A stretch of DNA of 64,000 nt from Planctomycetota bacterium. Its GTDB lineage: Bacteria; Planctomycetota; J058; JAJDCQ01. The position numbers and the translations under genes were made by a program. Location of the stretch: contig JAJDCQ010000213.1 of assembly GCA_029260755.1 (NCBI GenBank), forward strand, positions 62,001-126,000, written 5' to 3'. Under the pieces are notes generated by a model. It did not search any database, had not been told where the DNA came from, and worked only from the letters and a program-made list of their open reading frames with translations. This document shows, piece by piece, positions 32,135-41,647 of this stretch (positions are counted from its first letter, which is position 1; each line of letters starts with the position of its first letter).

Positions 32135-34441
32135 ATGGTCGCCGCCGCCCGCCCAGCCCGATCGCGCCGTCGACTCGTCGTGATCGGCATCATCGCGGGG
32201 CTGACGGGCCTCACCTGCGCCACGTGCAGCACCACCCCTCCGGGGCGTCGCGGCGCGCCGCGCTCGCTCGTGACCGACGGACCGCTCTCGGGGATCACCC
32301 TCGTCCCGGCGTTCCCGAACCTCTCGTTCGAGCGGCCGTGCTACCTCACGTGGGCGCCCGATGGCGAGGACCGCGTCTTCGTCCTCGAGCAGCGCGGCGT
32401 GATCCGGGTCTTCCAGAACGATCCCGACGTCGAGGTCGAGGACGCCGACACGTTCCTCGACATCGCCGACCGGGTGAGCCGGCGCGGCAACGAGGAGGGG
32501 CTCCTCGGGCTCGCGTTCGCCCCCGACTTCGCGCAGAGCGGCGTCTTCTACGTCTACTACTCGGCCCGGGCGGGCGCCCTGCCGCTCGTCGGCGGGCGGA
32601 GCGTCCTGGCGCGCTTCCGCGTCGGCGACGACGGGCTGGGCGATCCGGGCAGCGAGGAGCGGATCGCCGCGTGGGACCAGCCCTACCGCAACCACAACGG
32701 CGGCCACATCGAGTTCGGCCCCGACGGGATGCTCTACGTCGCGCTCGGCGACGGGGGCCTCTGGGGCGACCCGAAGGACAACGCCCAGGACCGGTCGACC
32801 CACCTCGGCGCGATCCTGCGGATCGACCCGTCGCGCCGGGAGGGCGACCGCTCCTACGCGATCCCACCCGACAACCCGTTCGTCGACGACCCGGAGGCGG
32901 CCGGCGAGGTGTGGGCCTACGGCCTCCGCAACGTCTGGCGGTTCAGCTTCGATCGGGCGACCGGCGAGATGTTCGCGGCCGACGTCGGGCAGGACGCGTG
33001 GGAGGAGGTGAACCTGATCGTCCGCGGCGGCAACTACGGATGGCCGGCCTGGGAGGCGTTCACCGTCTACGAGTCGGCCGACCTCCCCCGCGCCGCCGAC
33101 GCGATCCCGCCGCTCGCGGCCTATCCGCACGACGACGGCGTGAGCGTCACCGGCGGCCACGTCTATCGGGGCGCGGCCGTGCCGGACCTGAACGGCGCCT
33201 ACATCTACGCCGACTTCCAGGCCGGGACCGTCTGGGCTCTGCGGCGGGCCAAGGGGTTCAGCCCGCCGGTGCCGGGGTCCATGCCCTCGCCCGACGCCGG
33301 TGGAACGCCGCGGCGGACCAGCCCGGGCGTCACCGTCGAGCGCCTCATCGACGGCAAGCTCCTGATCGCGAGCTTCGGGGAGGACCGCGACGGCGAGCTC
33401 TACGTCTGCGCCTTCGACGGGAAGATCTACCGCTTCGGCTTCGACCGCCGGCCCGGCGGGGGCGCGTCGAGCGCGCCCGCGGAGCACCCGAAGCTGCTGT
33501 CCGAGACGGGGCTGTTCGACTCGATCGCGTCGATGACGCCGGTCGCCCGCGCGATCGGCTACGAGGTGAACGTCCCGCTCTGGAGCGACGGCGCGGGCAA
33601 GGGCCGGTTCATCGTCCTGCCGCCCGGCGGACGGATGGGTTACCGCGACGAAGGCGCGTGGGAGCTGCCGGTCGGGACGCGGCTCGTGAAGTCTTTCTTC
33701 CTCGAGACCGTCCGCGGCGTTCCGGCGAGTCAGCGTCGACTCGAGACGCGGGTGATCCGTCGCGAGGCGGACGGCTGGACCGCGGTCACTTACGTGTGGA
33801 ACGAGGCCGGCGACGAGGCGGCGCTCCTCGACGGGTCGGCCGTGGTCGGCTACACCGTCGCCGAGCCGGACGGTTCGACCAGCGAGGTCGCGTGGTACTT
33901 CCCGAGCCAGGCCGACTGCCGCGCGTGCCACACGACCGCCGCGGGCTTCGTCCTCGGCGTGCGGACGCTCCAGTGGAACCACCGCCGGACGGGGCCCGAC
34001 GGCAAGATCCTCGAGCAGCTCGACGACGCGGCGGCGCGGCGCCTCTTCGACGGCGATGTGCCCTCGGCGGCCGAGGCGCCTCACCATCCGAGCATCGGCG
34101 ACGAGGACGCGGCGGTCGGCGAGCGTGCGCGGGCGTACCTGGCGGCGAACTGCGCCTTCTGTCACCGCCCCGGCGCGCCGGGGAACGCGAGCATCGACCT
34201 CCGCCCTGAGCTGCCCCTCGAGGAGACGCGCCTCGTCCTCGAGCCGCCCGGGCAGGGCGACCTCGGGCTCGGTCCGGACGCGCTCCTGCTGATCCCGGGC
34301 GTCCCCGAGATGTCCATCCTGGTGCAGCGGATGCGCCATCGGGGGAGCAAACGGGCCATGCCGCCGCTCGCGACGGCCGTTCCCGATGCCGACGCCGTCG
34401 CGTTGGTGGAAGAGTGGATTCGATCGATGGAGACCGACTAG
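32135..34441 (+). CDS. PQQ-type glucose/sorbosone dehydrogenase fused to C-terminal c-type cytochrome-like region
   Basis: RVFVLEQRGVIRVF, GLLGLAFAPDF, NHNGGHIEFGPDGMLYVALGDGG, GLRNVWRFSFD; two CXXCH (CRACH, CAFCH); LSETGLFD...VPLWSDGA. Start could be 32117. Confidence 0.85.
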   Translation: MVAAARPARSRRRLVVIGIIAGLTGLTCATCSTTPPGRRGAPRSLVTDGPLSGITLVPAFPNLSFERPCYLTWAPDGEDRVFVLEQRGVIRVFQNDPDVEVEDADTFLDIADRVSRRGNEEGLLGLAFAPDFAQSGVFYVYYSARAGALPLVGGRSVLARFRVGDDGLGDPGSEERIAAWDQPYRNHNGGHIEFGPDGMLYVALGDGGLWGDPKDNAQDRSTHLGAILRIDPSRREGDRSYAIPPDNPFVDDPEAAGEVWAYGLRNVWRFSFDRATGEMFAADVGQDAWEEVNLIVRGGNYGWPAWEAFTVYESADLPRAADAIPPLAAYPHDDGVSVTGGHVYRGAAVPDLNGAYIYADFQAGTVWALRRAKGFSPPVPGSMPSPDAGGTPRRTSPGVTVERLIDGKLLIASFGEDRDGELYVCAFDGKIYRFGFDRRPGGGASSAPAEHPKLLSETGLFDSIASMTPVARAIGYEVNVPLWSDGAGKGRFIVLPPGGRMGYRDEGAWELPVGTRLVKSFFLETVRGVPASQRRLETRVIRREADGWTAVTYVWNEAGDEAALLDGSAVVGYTVAEPDGSTSEVAWYFPSQADCRACHTTAAGFVLGVRTLQWNHRRTGPDGKILEQLDDAAARRLFDGDVPSAAEAPHHPSIGDEDAAVGERARAYLAANCAFCHRPGAPGNASIDLRPELPLEETRLVLEPPGQGDLGLGPDALLLIPGVPEMSILVQRMRHRGSKRAMPPLATAVPDADAVALVEEWIRSMETD

Positions 34442-34501
34442 CTCGCACGAGCTGGATCATCGGTATCGACCGGGCGGACTGAGGATTTCGGGCGAGGGGT
34501 C

Positions 34502-35638
34502 ATGACCGAGACCAACACGAACGAGGGGCTGCTCGTCGTCGTCGAGGGGATCGACGGGACGGGCAAGTCGTCGGTCGCCCGCGCGCTCGCCGAGACGCTC
34601 GGGGCGACCCTGGTGATCGAGCCGAGCCCCGACGGCGAGATCCGGCGCCTGATCACGAGCGGCGCGCCGCTCTCTCCCGACGATGAGGTCCGCCTCTTCC
34701 GGGAGGATCGGGCCGCGCAGGCGGAGCGCGTGACGAGGCCCGCGCTCGCGCGCGGCGAGACGGTCGTGCAGGACCGGTCGTACGTGAGCAGCGTCGCCTA
34801 CCAGGGCGCGCGCGAGGGGCTCGGGCCGGAGGCGGTCCTCGAGGCGAACCGGGCCGCGGCGCCCGAGCCCGACCTGATCCTGCTGCTCGACCTCGGCCTC
34901 GACGAGGCGCTCGCCCGGGTCGAGGCGCGCGGGGAGAAGGTCGCCCGGTTCGAGGAGCGCGACTACCTCGCGCGGGTGGCGAAGAACTTCGCCGACCTCG
35001 AGCGGCTCGGGGTGCGGCGGGTCATCCGGATCGATGCGCGCCCGAGCCTCGAGGAGGTCGTGGGGCGCTGCGGAGAGGCGGTCGCCGCCGCCCGGGTCGA
35101 GGGGAGGGAGCGGGCGGCCCTCCGCGCGCGGCTCGCCGCCGTGGTGAAGCGCGGCGAGTTCACCCTCACCAGCGGTCGGAAGAGCGACTTCTACATCGAC
35201 GGGCGGCTGGTGACGTTGACCGCCGAGGGGAGCCGGCTGTCGGGCCGGCTCGTCGCGGCCGCGGCGCGGCGGTTCGGCGCGACGGCCGTCGGCGGGCTGG
35301 CCCTGGCCGCTTGCCCGATCATCACGGCGACGGGCGTCGTCTCCGCCGGCGACGCGGACCCCATCGGTGTCTTCTACATCCGCAAGGAGGCGAAGAAGCA
35401 CGGCACCGGGAAGCGGATCGAGGGGCCGCCGCTCCGCGCCTCCGACCGCGTCCTGATCGTCGATGACACCGCGACGAGCGGAGGGTCGCTCGTCGCGGCG
35501 GCGGAAGCGGTCGCCGAGGAGACCGAGGCGAAGGTCGTCGGGGCGGTCGTCCTGGTCGACCGCCTCGAGGGCGCGCGGGAGCGCCTGAACGAGGCGGAGA
35601 TCCCGTTCGAGGCGCTGTTTACGCGCGACGAGCTCTAG
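34502..35638 (+). CDS. Fusion protein: thymidylate kinase (N-term) + orotate phosphoribosyltransferase (C-term)
   Basis: EGIDGTGKSS P-loop, QDRSYVSSVAYQG; then RGEFTLTSGRKSDFYIDGR, FYIRKEAKKHGTGKRIEG, VLIVDDTATSGGS in one uninterrupted frame. Confidence 0.9.
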   Translation: MTETNTNEGLLVVVEGIDGTGKSSVARALAETLGATLVIEPSPDGEIRRLITSGAPLSPDDEVRLFREDRAAQAERVTRPALARGETVVQDRSYVSSVAYQGAREGLGPEAVLEANRAAAPEPDLILLLDLGLDEALARVEARGEKVARFEERDYLARVAKNFADLERLGVRRVIRIDARPSLEEVVGRCGEAVAAARVEGRERAALRARLAAVVKRGEFTLTSGRKSDFYIDGRLVTLTAEGSRLSGRLVAAAARRFGATAVGGLALAACPIITATGVVSAGDADPIGVFYIRKEAKKHGTGKRIEGPPLRASDRVLIVDDTATSGGSLVAAAEAVAEETEAKVVGAVVLVDRLEGARERLNEAEIPFEALFTRDEL

Positions 35639-35788
35639 CTCCTCGGCGCGGGGTCGCCCGGGCGTCCGGCTCGCTTGAATCGTCCCAGGGTGGGGGCAAT
35701 ACTGATGCCGTCGCGGGGCGCGTCCTCACGCGTCGCGCCATGGACGTAGGTTCTTCCGTCACCTCCACCTCCGGGCGGCACCCTCCCC

Positions 35789-38700
35789 GTGTCGAAGCCG
35801 TCTTCCGACGAGGCGCTGACCGAGCCGACCGACGCCGACGCGTCCGGCAACTCCGACTCCCCCGGGGAGTCGGTGGCAGGTCCTGGCAAGAGCAAGCGCA
35901 AGAAGTCGGTGCGCCTGCCATCGGTGGGCGAGCGGAAGCGAAAGACCAAGAAGAGACGGCGTCGCCGACCCGAGCCCGAGCCGGAGCCCGAGGTCGCGCC
36001 GGAGCCGGAGCCCGAGGTCGCGCCCGAACCCGATGTCGAGCCGACGCCCGCGGCGGAGCCATCGGCGCCCGAGCCGGAGCCCGAGCCCGAGCCGGACGCC
36101 CCGGTCGAGGCGAGCGTGGCCGACGCGCTTCCCGAGGCCACGCCTCTTCCGGACGCGGAGCCCCTCCCGGAGGTTGCGAGCGTGGAGGAGGTCGCGGACG
36201 AAGCCGAGGCCACCGAGGTGGAGCAATCCGCCGATGCCGAGGCTCCCGAGAACGAGCCCGAGCCCGACGCGGACGCCGAGGCGCAGCCGGACGCGGGCGC
36301 CGAGCCCGAGTCGGAGTCGGAGTCGGAGTCGGCGACCGACGCCGAGACAGCCACCGAGCCGGACGCGGAGGCCGAGCCCGATCCGGCCCCGAAGCCCGAG
36401 GCCGACGTCGACGCCGAGCCGAGTGCGGACGAGGCGCCCGAACCGACCGACGGCCTCGACCGGGCGCGGGTGCTCGAGGCACTCGCGGCGGACGACGAGC
36501 CCGCGTCGCTCTCCGGGCTCCGGCTCGGACGCTTCATCGTCGACGACGAGATCGCCCGGAACGAGGACTCCCTGATCCTGCGAGCGAAGGCGACCGACGA
36601 GGACCGCGTCGTCGCGCTCAAGCTGATGACCGGCGGCAGCCGGCCGCCCGACGATGCCGACGTCGCCTACTTCGATCGGCGCGGTGAGGATCTCCCCGGC
36701 TTCGACCACCACAACATGGTCGGCATCGTCGAGACCGGAGTCCGCGCCGGCCTCTTCTATCACGCGATGGAGGTGATCGACGGCGTCCCGTTCGACTCGG
36801 TCGGCGGCGGAGGCCGTCTCGGCCTGAGCAGCGGGGTCGTCCTCGTCCGGGATGTCGCGCGGGCGCTCGCCCAGGCGCACCGGAAGGGGATCGTCCACGG
36901 AGACGTCGAGCCGACGAACATCCTGGTCGACATCCACGAGTGGCGGCCGGTCCTCGTCGACTACGCCCTCGTCCGTCCGGCGCCGCCCGAGGAGAGCGAC
37001 GACGGCGCCGACGACGACGTCGAGGCGAGCTCGGTCGACGGGTGCTCGGTCCGCCTGACGGGCTACGGCGCGCCCGAGCTCGTTCGCGGCGCCGAGCTCA
37101 CGGCCGCGACCGACGTCTACGGGCTCGGCGGCGTCCTCTACTTCCTCGTCACCGGTCGGCCGCCGTTCGACGAGAAGAACCCGTTCGAGCTGGTCGCGGC
37201 GATCGCGGTCTCCGAGATCCCGTTCGCCGATGACGTCTGGGGCAAGGTCCCGCGCCGTCTCCTCGATCTCGTCCGGCGGTGTCTCGATCGAGAGCCCGAC
37301 CAGCGACCGGCCGACGCCGGCGAGGTGGCGAGCGCGCTCGAGGACGTCTTCCTCCACGCCGACGACGAGCCAGCCTCCGACGAGGGCGGCGACGACGGCG
37401 GCGACGAGGACGTCGACGACGACGAGAGCGAGGCCCGCGGCGTCGGCGGCGACGGGCTCAAGGTGACCGACCCGGAGCGACCGGCCGTCGACCCGGCGTC
37501 GCTCGAGGTCGAGGATCGCGGCGACGGGCTCGCCGTGGTCACGGCCGCCGCCGCGGCGATGACGCGCGTCGATGGCGACGTCGACGGCGAGCCCGAGGCC
37601 GAGGCCGAGTCCGAGGCCGAGTCCGAGGCCGACGCCGAGCCCGAGGCCGACGCCGAGCCCGAGTCGGAGGCCACCGAGACCGTCGCGCCGGACGACGCGT
37701 CTGGCGACGACGTCCGAGACGACGCCTCCGACTCCGATCGCGCCCGGGCCGACGCGTCGAGCGCGCGGCTGGCCGTCGTCGACTCGCTCCTGCCCGACGG
37801 CGAGGAGCTTCCCGACCCGACGCCGGCGGTCGACTCGCTCCTCCCCGAGGGCGATCTCCCCGATCCGCCCGACCCCGTCGATGCGCTCCTGCCCGACGAC
37901 GCCGAGGATCTCCCCGATCCGCGGGACGCGGCGGACGAGCTCCTCCCCGACGCCGTCCCGCTTCCCGACCTGCGGGAAGAGAGCGAGGAGGCGGCCGACG
38001 CGCTCGAGAACTCGCTCGAGACCGAGGACCTCCCGCCGCTCCCCGCGGTCGAGGCGGGCGAGGACGCCGAGCCGGCCCGGCCGATCGAGCCCGACGTGCC
38101 GCTTCCGCCCGAGCTCCTCGCGAGCGCGGAGGCGGTCGGCGCCGCGGTCGCCGGCGCCGCGGTCGCGGGCGCGGCGGTGTCCGGCGCGACGATCGCCTCC
38201 GACATCCCGATCCCGGCTCACCTCCAGGCGCTTCTCGGGAAGCGAGGGGCTCCGCCGGCGGACGAGCCGAGCGGACCGTCCAAGCCCAAGGACGACATCC
38301 CGCTCTCGGCCGTCCACCAGGTCATGGCCGGGAGCTGGGAGAAGCCGGCTGCCGCGGGGCGGGCCGAGGACGTGGGGCGCCTCGCCGTCGACGCCGGGCA
38401 GAGCGTCCTCCACCTCGCGCCGCCGGGCGGCATCCATCGCCGCGACCGCGATCACGGACGCGATGGCATGGATCGCGCCGCGCGCGAGGCCGAGGACAAG
38501 CACAGCGCCGCCGCGTTCGCGGCGAACCTCGCCTGGGCGGACCGTGACGGGCGAGGCCGGGGCGAGAAGCGCCGGAGGCATAAGCAGAAGCCGAGGCTCG
38601 GGCCGACCGACACGCGGCGAGAGCAGTCGGTCGTCATCCCGAAGCGTGACCTCGGCGCGCCACGGGCGACGCGCGCTCCGGCGAGAGGCTCGACCCCGGC

Positions 38701-40429
38701 GAAGGGGCGCGCCCTGATCTCGATCCGCCTCTTCTACGTCGCCCTCATCCTCAACCTCGCCCTGGCGCTCCTCGTCCTCGTCCTCGCGGCGCGGCTGCTG
38801 ACGAACCTGGCCGTGACGACGAGCGCCGGACCGACGCCGGCCGGCGGAGGCGGCGACGCGCCGATCACCGTCGCCGGCGGAGGCACGCCCGCGGGCGGAG
38901 GCGCCCAGACGACCGCCGGCGCGGGGGGCGGGAGGCCGCCCTGGACGGTCGCCCAGACGCCGAGCCGCGACGAGCGCGCGAAGAAGCTCGTCGAAGAGGC
39001 GCGCGCCGCCGAGAGCGTCGACGAGCGCATCCGGCTCCTCGGCCGGGCGATCAGCCTGACGCCGAAGGCGGACCTCCACGTCGCCCGCGCCCACGCCCTC
39101 TCGGACAAGGCGGTCGCCCTGATGCGTGGCGACGAGGTGCCGCGCGGGCGCGCCGAGCTCCGGCGCGCCCTGAAGGATCTGAACTCGGCCGTGCGCCTCG
39201 AGCCCAAGAGCGCCGTCGGCTACTTCGAGCGGGCGCGGATGCGGGATCGGATCCCCGGGGAGCGGTCGCGCGCCACCGCAGACTACGAGCGCGTCGAGGA
39301 GCTCGGCGGCGCCGACGCCCGCGGCGACTTCGCCAGCGGTCGGGTGCGCCTGGTCCGCGGAGCCTGGGCCGAAGCGGCGAGCGCGTTCAAGCGCGCGTCC
39401 GACGCCGATCCCGACATCCGCGCGAGCGCGCTCGCCTGGAGAGCGGAGGCGCTCCGTCGGGCCGGCGACCTCGACGCGGCGCTCGCGCGCGCCGACGGCG
39501 CCCTGGCGAAGGACCCCGAGCAGGCGTTCGCGGCGATGGTCCGGGCGCGGGCGCGTCTCCACCGCGGCGAGTCCGACGGAGCGCTGTCGGACGCCGAGCG
39601 CGCGGTCGCGCTCGATCCGACCGACGACCGCGCCTGGGCCGTCCGCGCGTCGGCCCGGGCGCTTCGCGCCGACGCCGACGGAGCCCTCGCCGACTTCGAG
39701 AAGGCGCTCGACCTCAGCGGCCGCAACGTCGACGCCCGCCTCGGCCGCGCCGAGCTCCTCATCGCGCGCGAGGACGGCGCCGGGGCGCGCCGGGACCTCG
39801 ATCAGGTCATCGCTCAGGACGCGAAGAACCCGATCGCCTTCCGGCTCCGTGCGCAGGCGCACGCCCTCGCCCGTGGCTGGCGCGCGGCCCTCGCCGACCT
39901 CGACCAGGCGATCCGGCTCGACGAGGCTCGCCCCGGAGACTACCGGGCGCGCGCCTCGATCAAGGTCCAGCTCTCCGACTACGGCGGGGCCGTCGCCGAC
40001 TTCGGGAGGGCGCTCGAGGCGAGCCCGGACGACGTCGAGAGCCTCGTCGGTCGAGCTCGATGCCGGCGCCGCGCCGGAGACCCCGACGGAGCGCTCGACG
40101 ACCTCACCCGCGTGATCGAGCTCCGCCCCGACCAGGGGGACGCCCACGCCGAGCGCGGCGCGATTCGAGCCGAGGCGGGCGACGTCGACGGAGCGATCGC
40201 CGACTACGGCAAGGCGCTCGCGATGGTGACCGAGGGCAAGGCCGAGCTCTACGAGGCGCGCGGCGACCTCCACCGGAAGAAGCGCGCCTGGGCCGACGCC
40301 GGCGACGACTACGACATGGCGCTCGCGACCGCCCCGTCCGACATGCCCGTCCTCGGGCTACGCGGGAAGATCGAGGCGGTGCGGATGGAGCGCCTCCGCG
40401 AGGACGCGGCGGCGGGGACGCGCCGGTAG
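35789..40429 (+). CDS. Large degenerate kinase-like protein with acidic low-complexity regions, TM and C-terminal TPR repeats
   Basis: VVALKLM, HGDVEPTNIL, VDYALV, YGAPELV, TDVYGLGGVLYFLVTGRPPF; no canonical Gly-rich loop; TM LFYVALILNLALALLVLVLAARLL; multiple TPR motifs. Confidence 0.8.
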   Translation: MSKPSSDEALTEPTDADASGNSDSPGESVAGPGKSKRKKSVRLPSVGERKRKTKKRRRRRPEPEPEPEVAPEPEPEVAPEPDVEPTPAAEPSAPEPEPEPEPDAPVEASVADALPEATPLPDAEPLPEVASVEEVADEAEATEVEQSADAEAPENEPEPDADAEAQPDAGAEPESESESESATDAETATEPDAEAEPDPAPKPEADVDAEPSADEAPEPTDGLDRARVLEALAADDEPASLSGLRLGRFIVDDEIARNEDSLILRAKATDEDRVVALKLMTGGSRPPDDADVAYFDRRGEDLPGFDHHNMVGIVETGVRAGLFYHAMEVIDGVPFDSVGGGGRLGLSSGVVLVRDVARALAQAHRKGIVHGDVEPTNILVDIHEWRPVLVDYALVRPAPPEESDDGADDDVEASSVDGCSVRLTGYGAPELVRGAELTAATDVYGLGGVLYFLVTGRPPFDEKNPFELVAAIAVSEIPFADDVWGKVPRRLLDLVRRCLDREPDQRPADAGEVASALEDVFLHADDEPASDEGGDDGGDEDVDDDESEARGVGGDGLKVTDPERPAVDPASLEVEDRGDGLAVVTAAAAAMTRVDGDVDGEPEAEAESEAESEADAEPEADAEPESEATETVAPDDASGDDVRDDASDSDRARADASSARLAVVDSLLPDGEELPDPTPAVDSLLPEGDLPDPPDPVDALLPDDAEDLPDPRDAADELLPDAVPLPDLREESEEAADALENSLETEDLPPLPAVEAGEDAEPARPIEPDVPLPPELLASAEAVGAAVAGAAVAGAAVSGATIASDIPIPAHLQALLGKRGAPPADEPSGPSKPKDDIPLSAVHQVMAGSWEKPAAAGRAEDVGRLAVDAGQSVLHLAPPGGIHRRDRDHGRDGMDRAAREAEDKHSAAAFAANLAWADRDGRGRGEKRRRHKQKPRLGPTDTRREQSVVIPKRDLGAPRATRAPARGSTPAKGRALISIRLFYVALILNLALALLVLVLAARLLTNLAVTTSAGPTPAGGGGDAPITVAGGGTPAGGGAQTTAGAGGGRPPWTVAQTPSRDERAKKLVEEARAAESVDERIRLLGRAISLTPKADLHVARAHALSDKAVALMRGDEVPRGRAELRRALKDLNSAVRLEPKSAVGYFERARMRDRIPGERSRATADYERVEELGGADARGDFASGRVRLVRGAWAEAASAFKRASDADPDIRASALAWRAEALRRAGDLDAALARADGALAKDPEQAFAAMVRARARLHRGESDGALSDAERAVALDPTDDRAWAVRASARALRADADGALADFEKALDLSGRNVDARLGRAELLIAREDGAGARRDLDQVIAQDAKNPIAFRLRAQAHALARGWRAALADLDQAIRLDEARPGDYRARASIKVQLSDYGGAVADFGRALEASPDDVESLVGRARCRRRAGDPDGALDDLTRVIELRPDQGDAHAERGAIRAEAGDVDGAIADYGKALAMVTEGKAELYEARGDLHRKKRAWADAGDDYDMALATAPSDMPVLGLRGKIEAVRMERLREDAAAGTRR

Positions 40430-40464
40430 CCGTCGTGATGATGATGGCTTCGCCGATCGATTCC

Positions 40465-40646
40465 TCACGCAGAGACCGCAGAGGTTGAAACGGAGACGCA
40501 GAGAGCGCCGAGGGGCTCCGTCAGCGCGAAGGCCTGCGCCATCGACCGGCGTTCTCGACCCGTCGGTTCCGTCGTCGAACGCAGGGATGCGGCGCCAAGC
40601 TCTGCGTGCTCTGCGTTTCCTTTCGAACCTCTGCGTCTCTGCGTGA
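40465..40646. repeat. Family C intergenic inverted repeat (CGCAGAG-type)
   Basis: TCACGCAGAGACCGCAGAGGTTGAAACGGAGACGCAGAG ... CTCTGCGTGCTCTGCGTTTCCTTTCGAACCTCTGCGTCTCTGCGTGA. Confidence 0.85.
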
Positions 40647-40661
40647 AAAAGAAGTGTGAAC

Positions 40662-41612
40662 CTACTTCAAGGTCAGATCCAGGTCGGCCATCCCCTCCGC
40701 CTCGACCGTGATCTTCTGCCCCGAGACGCGCCCGAGCGACTCGTGCCAGACGGCGATCCGGTAGCTCCCCGGCGGGACGTCGGCGAGCGAGAAGCTTCCG
40801 TCGGCGGCCGTCTCGACCGTGTAGGGGTGCTCGGCGACGAAGATCCACGAGTCCATCCACGGGTGGACGGCGCAGGCCAGCTTGACCGGTCCGGCGTGGT
40901 GGAACTTGTCGACGTCCGCGGACGCGTTGGCCTCGACCGACACGTTGAACTGGATCTTCAGGGACTCGGCCTTGACGTTGTGGAGCGTCGCGTCCGAGTT
41001 GAGGAAGCGGACGACGCGGCCCTTGGGTACGACCAGGACGTGGTCGGTGAAGACGCAGTCCTTCTGGTCGGACTCGATCGGCGCGTCGCTCGCCGGAAAG
41101 CTCCGGCCGCCCGAGACCCGCTTGAGGTAGACGACGGCGTTCGCGACGCCCCCGTCGGCCGTGACGATCGCGGACTCGTCGGGGACGGTCTCGTGGGCGC
41201 ACGCCGCCTTGTCCTTGGTGACGTTCTTCGTCCCGGGCTTCGGACGCGTCCCCGCGAAGAGCACCCGTCCGGAGATCGTCGTCCCGCCGGTGACCGCTCC
41301 GGTGCTCGGCTCGGGCTCGGTCGTCGGCTCGGGCTCGGTCGTCGGCTCGGGCTCGGTCGTCGGCTCGGGCTCGGTCGTCGGCTCGGGCTCGGTCGTCGGC
41401 TCGGGCTCGGGCTCGGGCTCGGTGGTGGGCTCGGGCTCGGTGGTGGGCTCGGGCTCGGGATCGGTGGTCGGCTCGGGCTCCGTCGTCGGCTCGGGCTCCG
41501 TCGTCGGCGCCGGGTCCGTCGTCGGGGTGGGCTCGGGATCGGGCGCGGGGCATCCGGCCAGAAGCCCGGCGCCCAGGCCCAGGATCAACGCTGCCAGCGG
41601 TGCAGCTCGCAT
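40662..41612 (-). CDS. Cupredoxin-like/carboxypeptidase-regulatory-like lipoprotein with PEPTTE repeat linker
   Basis: Lipobox LLAGCPAP; (TTEPEP)n; [40 protein letters not shown]. Confidence 0.75.
   Translation of the reverse strand: MRAAPLAALILGLGAGLLAGCPAPDPEPTPTTDPAPTTEPEPTTEPEPTTDPEPEPTTEPEPTTEPEPEPEPTTEPEPTTEPEPTTEPEPTTEPEPTTEPEPSTGAVTGGTTISGRVLFAGTRPKPGTKNVTKDKAACAHETVPDESAIVTADGGVANAVVYLKRVSGGRSFPASDAPIESDQKDCVFTDHVLVVPKGRVVRFLNSDATLHNVKAESLKIQFNVSVEANASADVDKFHHAGPVKLACAVHPWMDSWIFVAEHPYTVETAADGSFSLADVPPGSYRIAVWHESLGRVSGQKITVEAEGMADLDLTLK
41305..41545. repeat. 18-bp-type coding tandem repeats encoding (PEPTTE)n
   Basis: Reiterated GTCGGCTCGGGCTCG units within 40662-41612. Confidence 0.85.
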
Positions 41613-41647
41613 CACAAGTCTCCCTTTCCTCTTCGTGCTCCGGTGGG

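Noticed and set aside
41305-41545. Tandem repeat as a mobile or regulatory element
   Set aside because: In-frame coding repeat giving a (PEPTTE)n linker in a lipoprotein, which is common.
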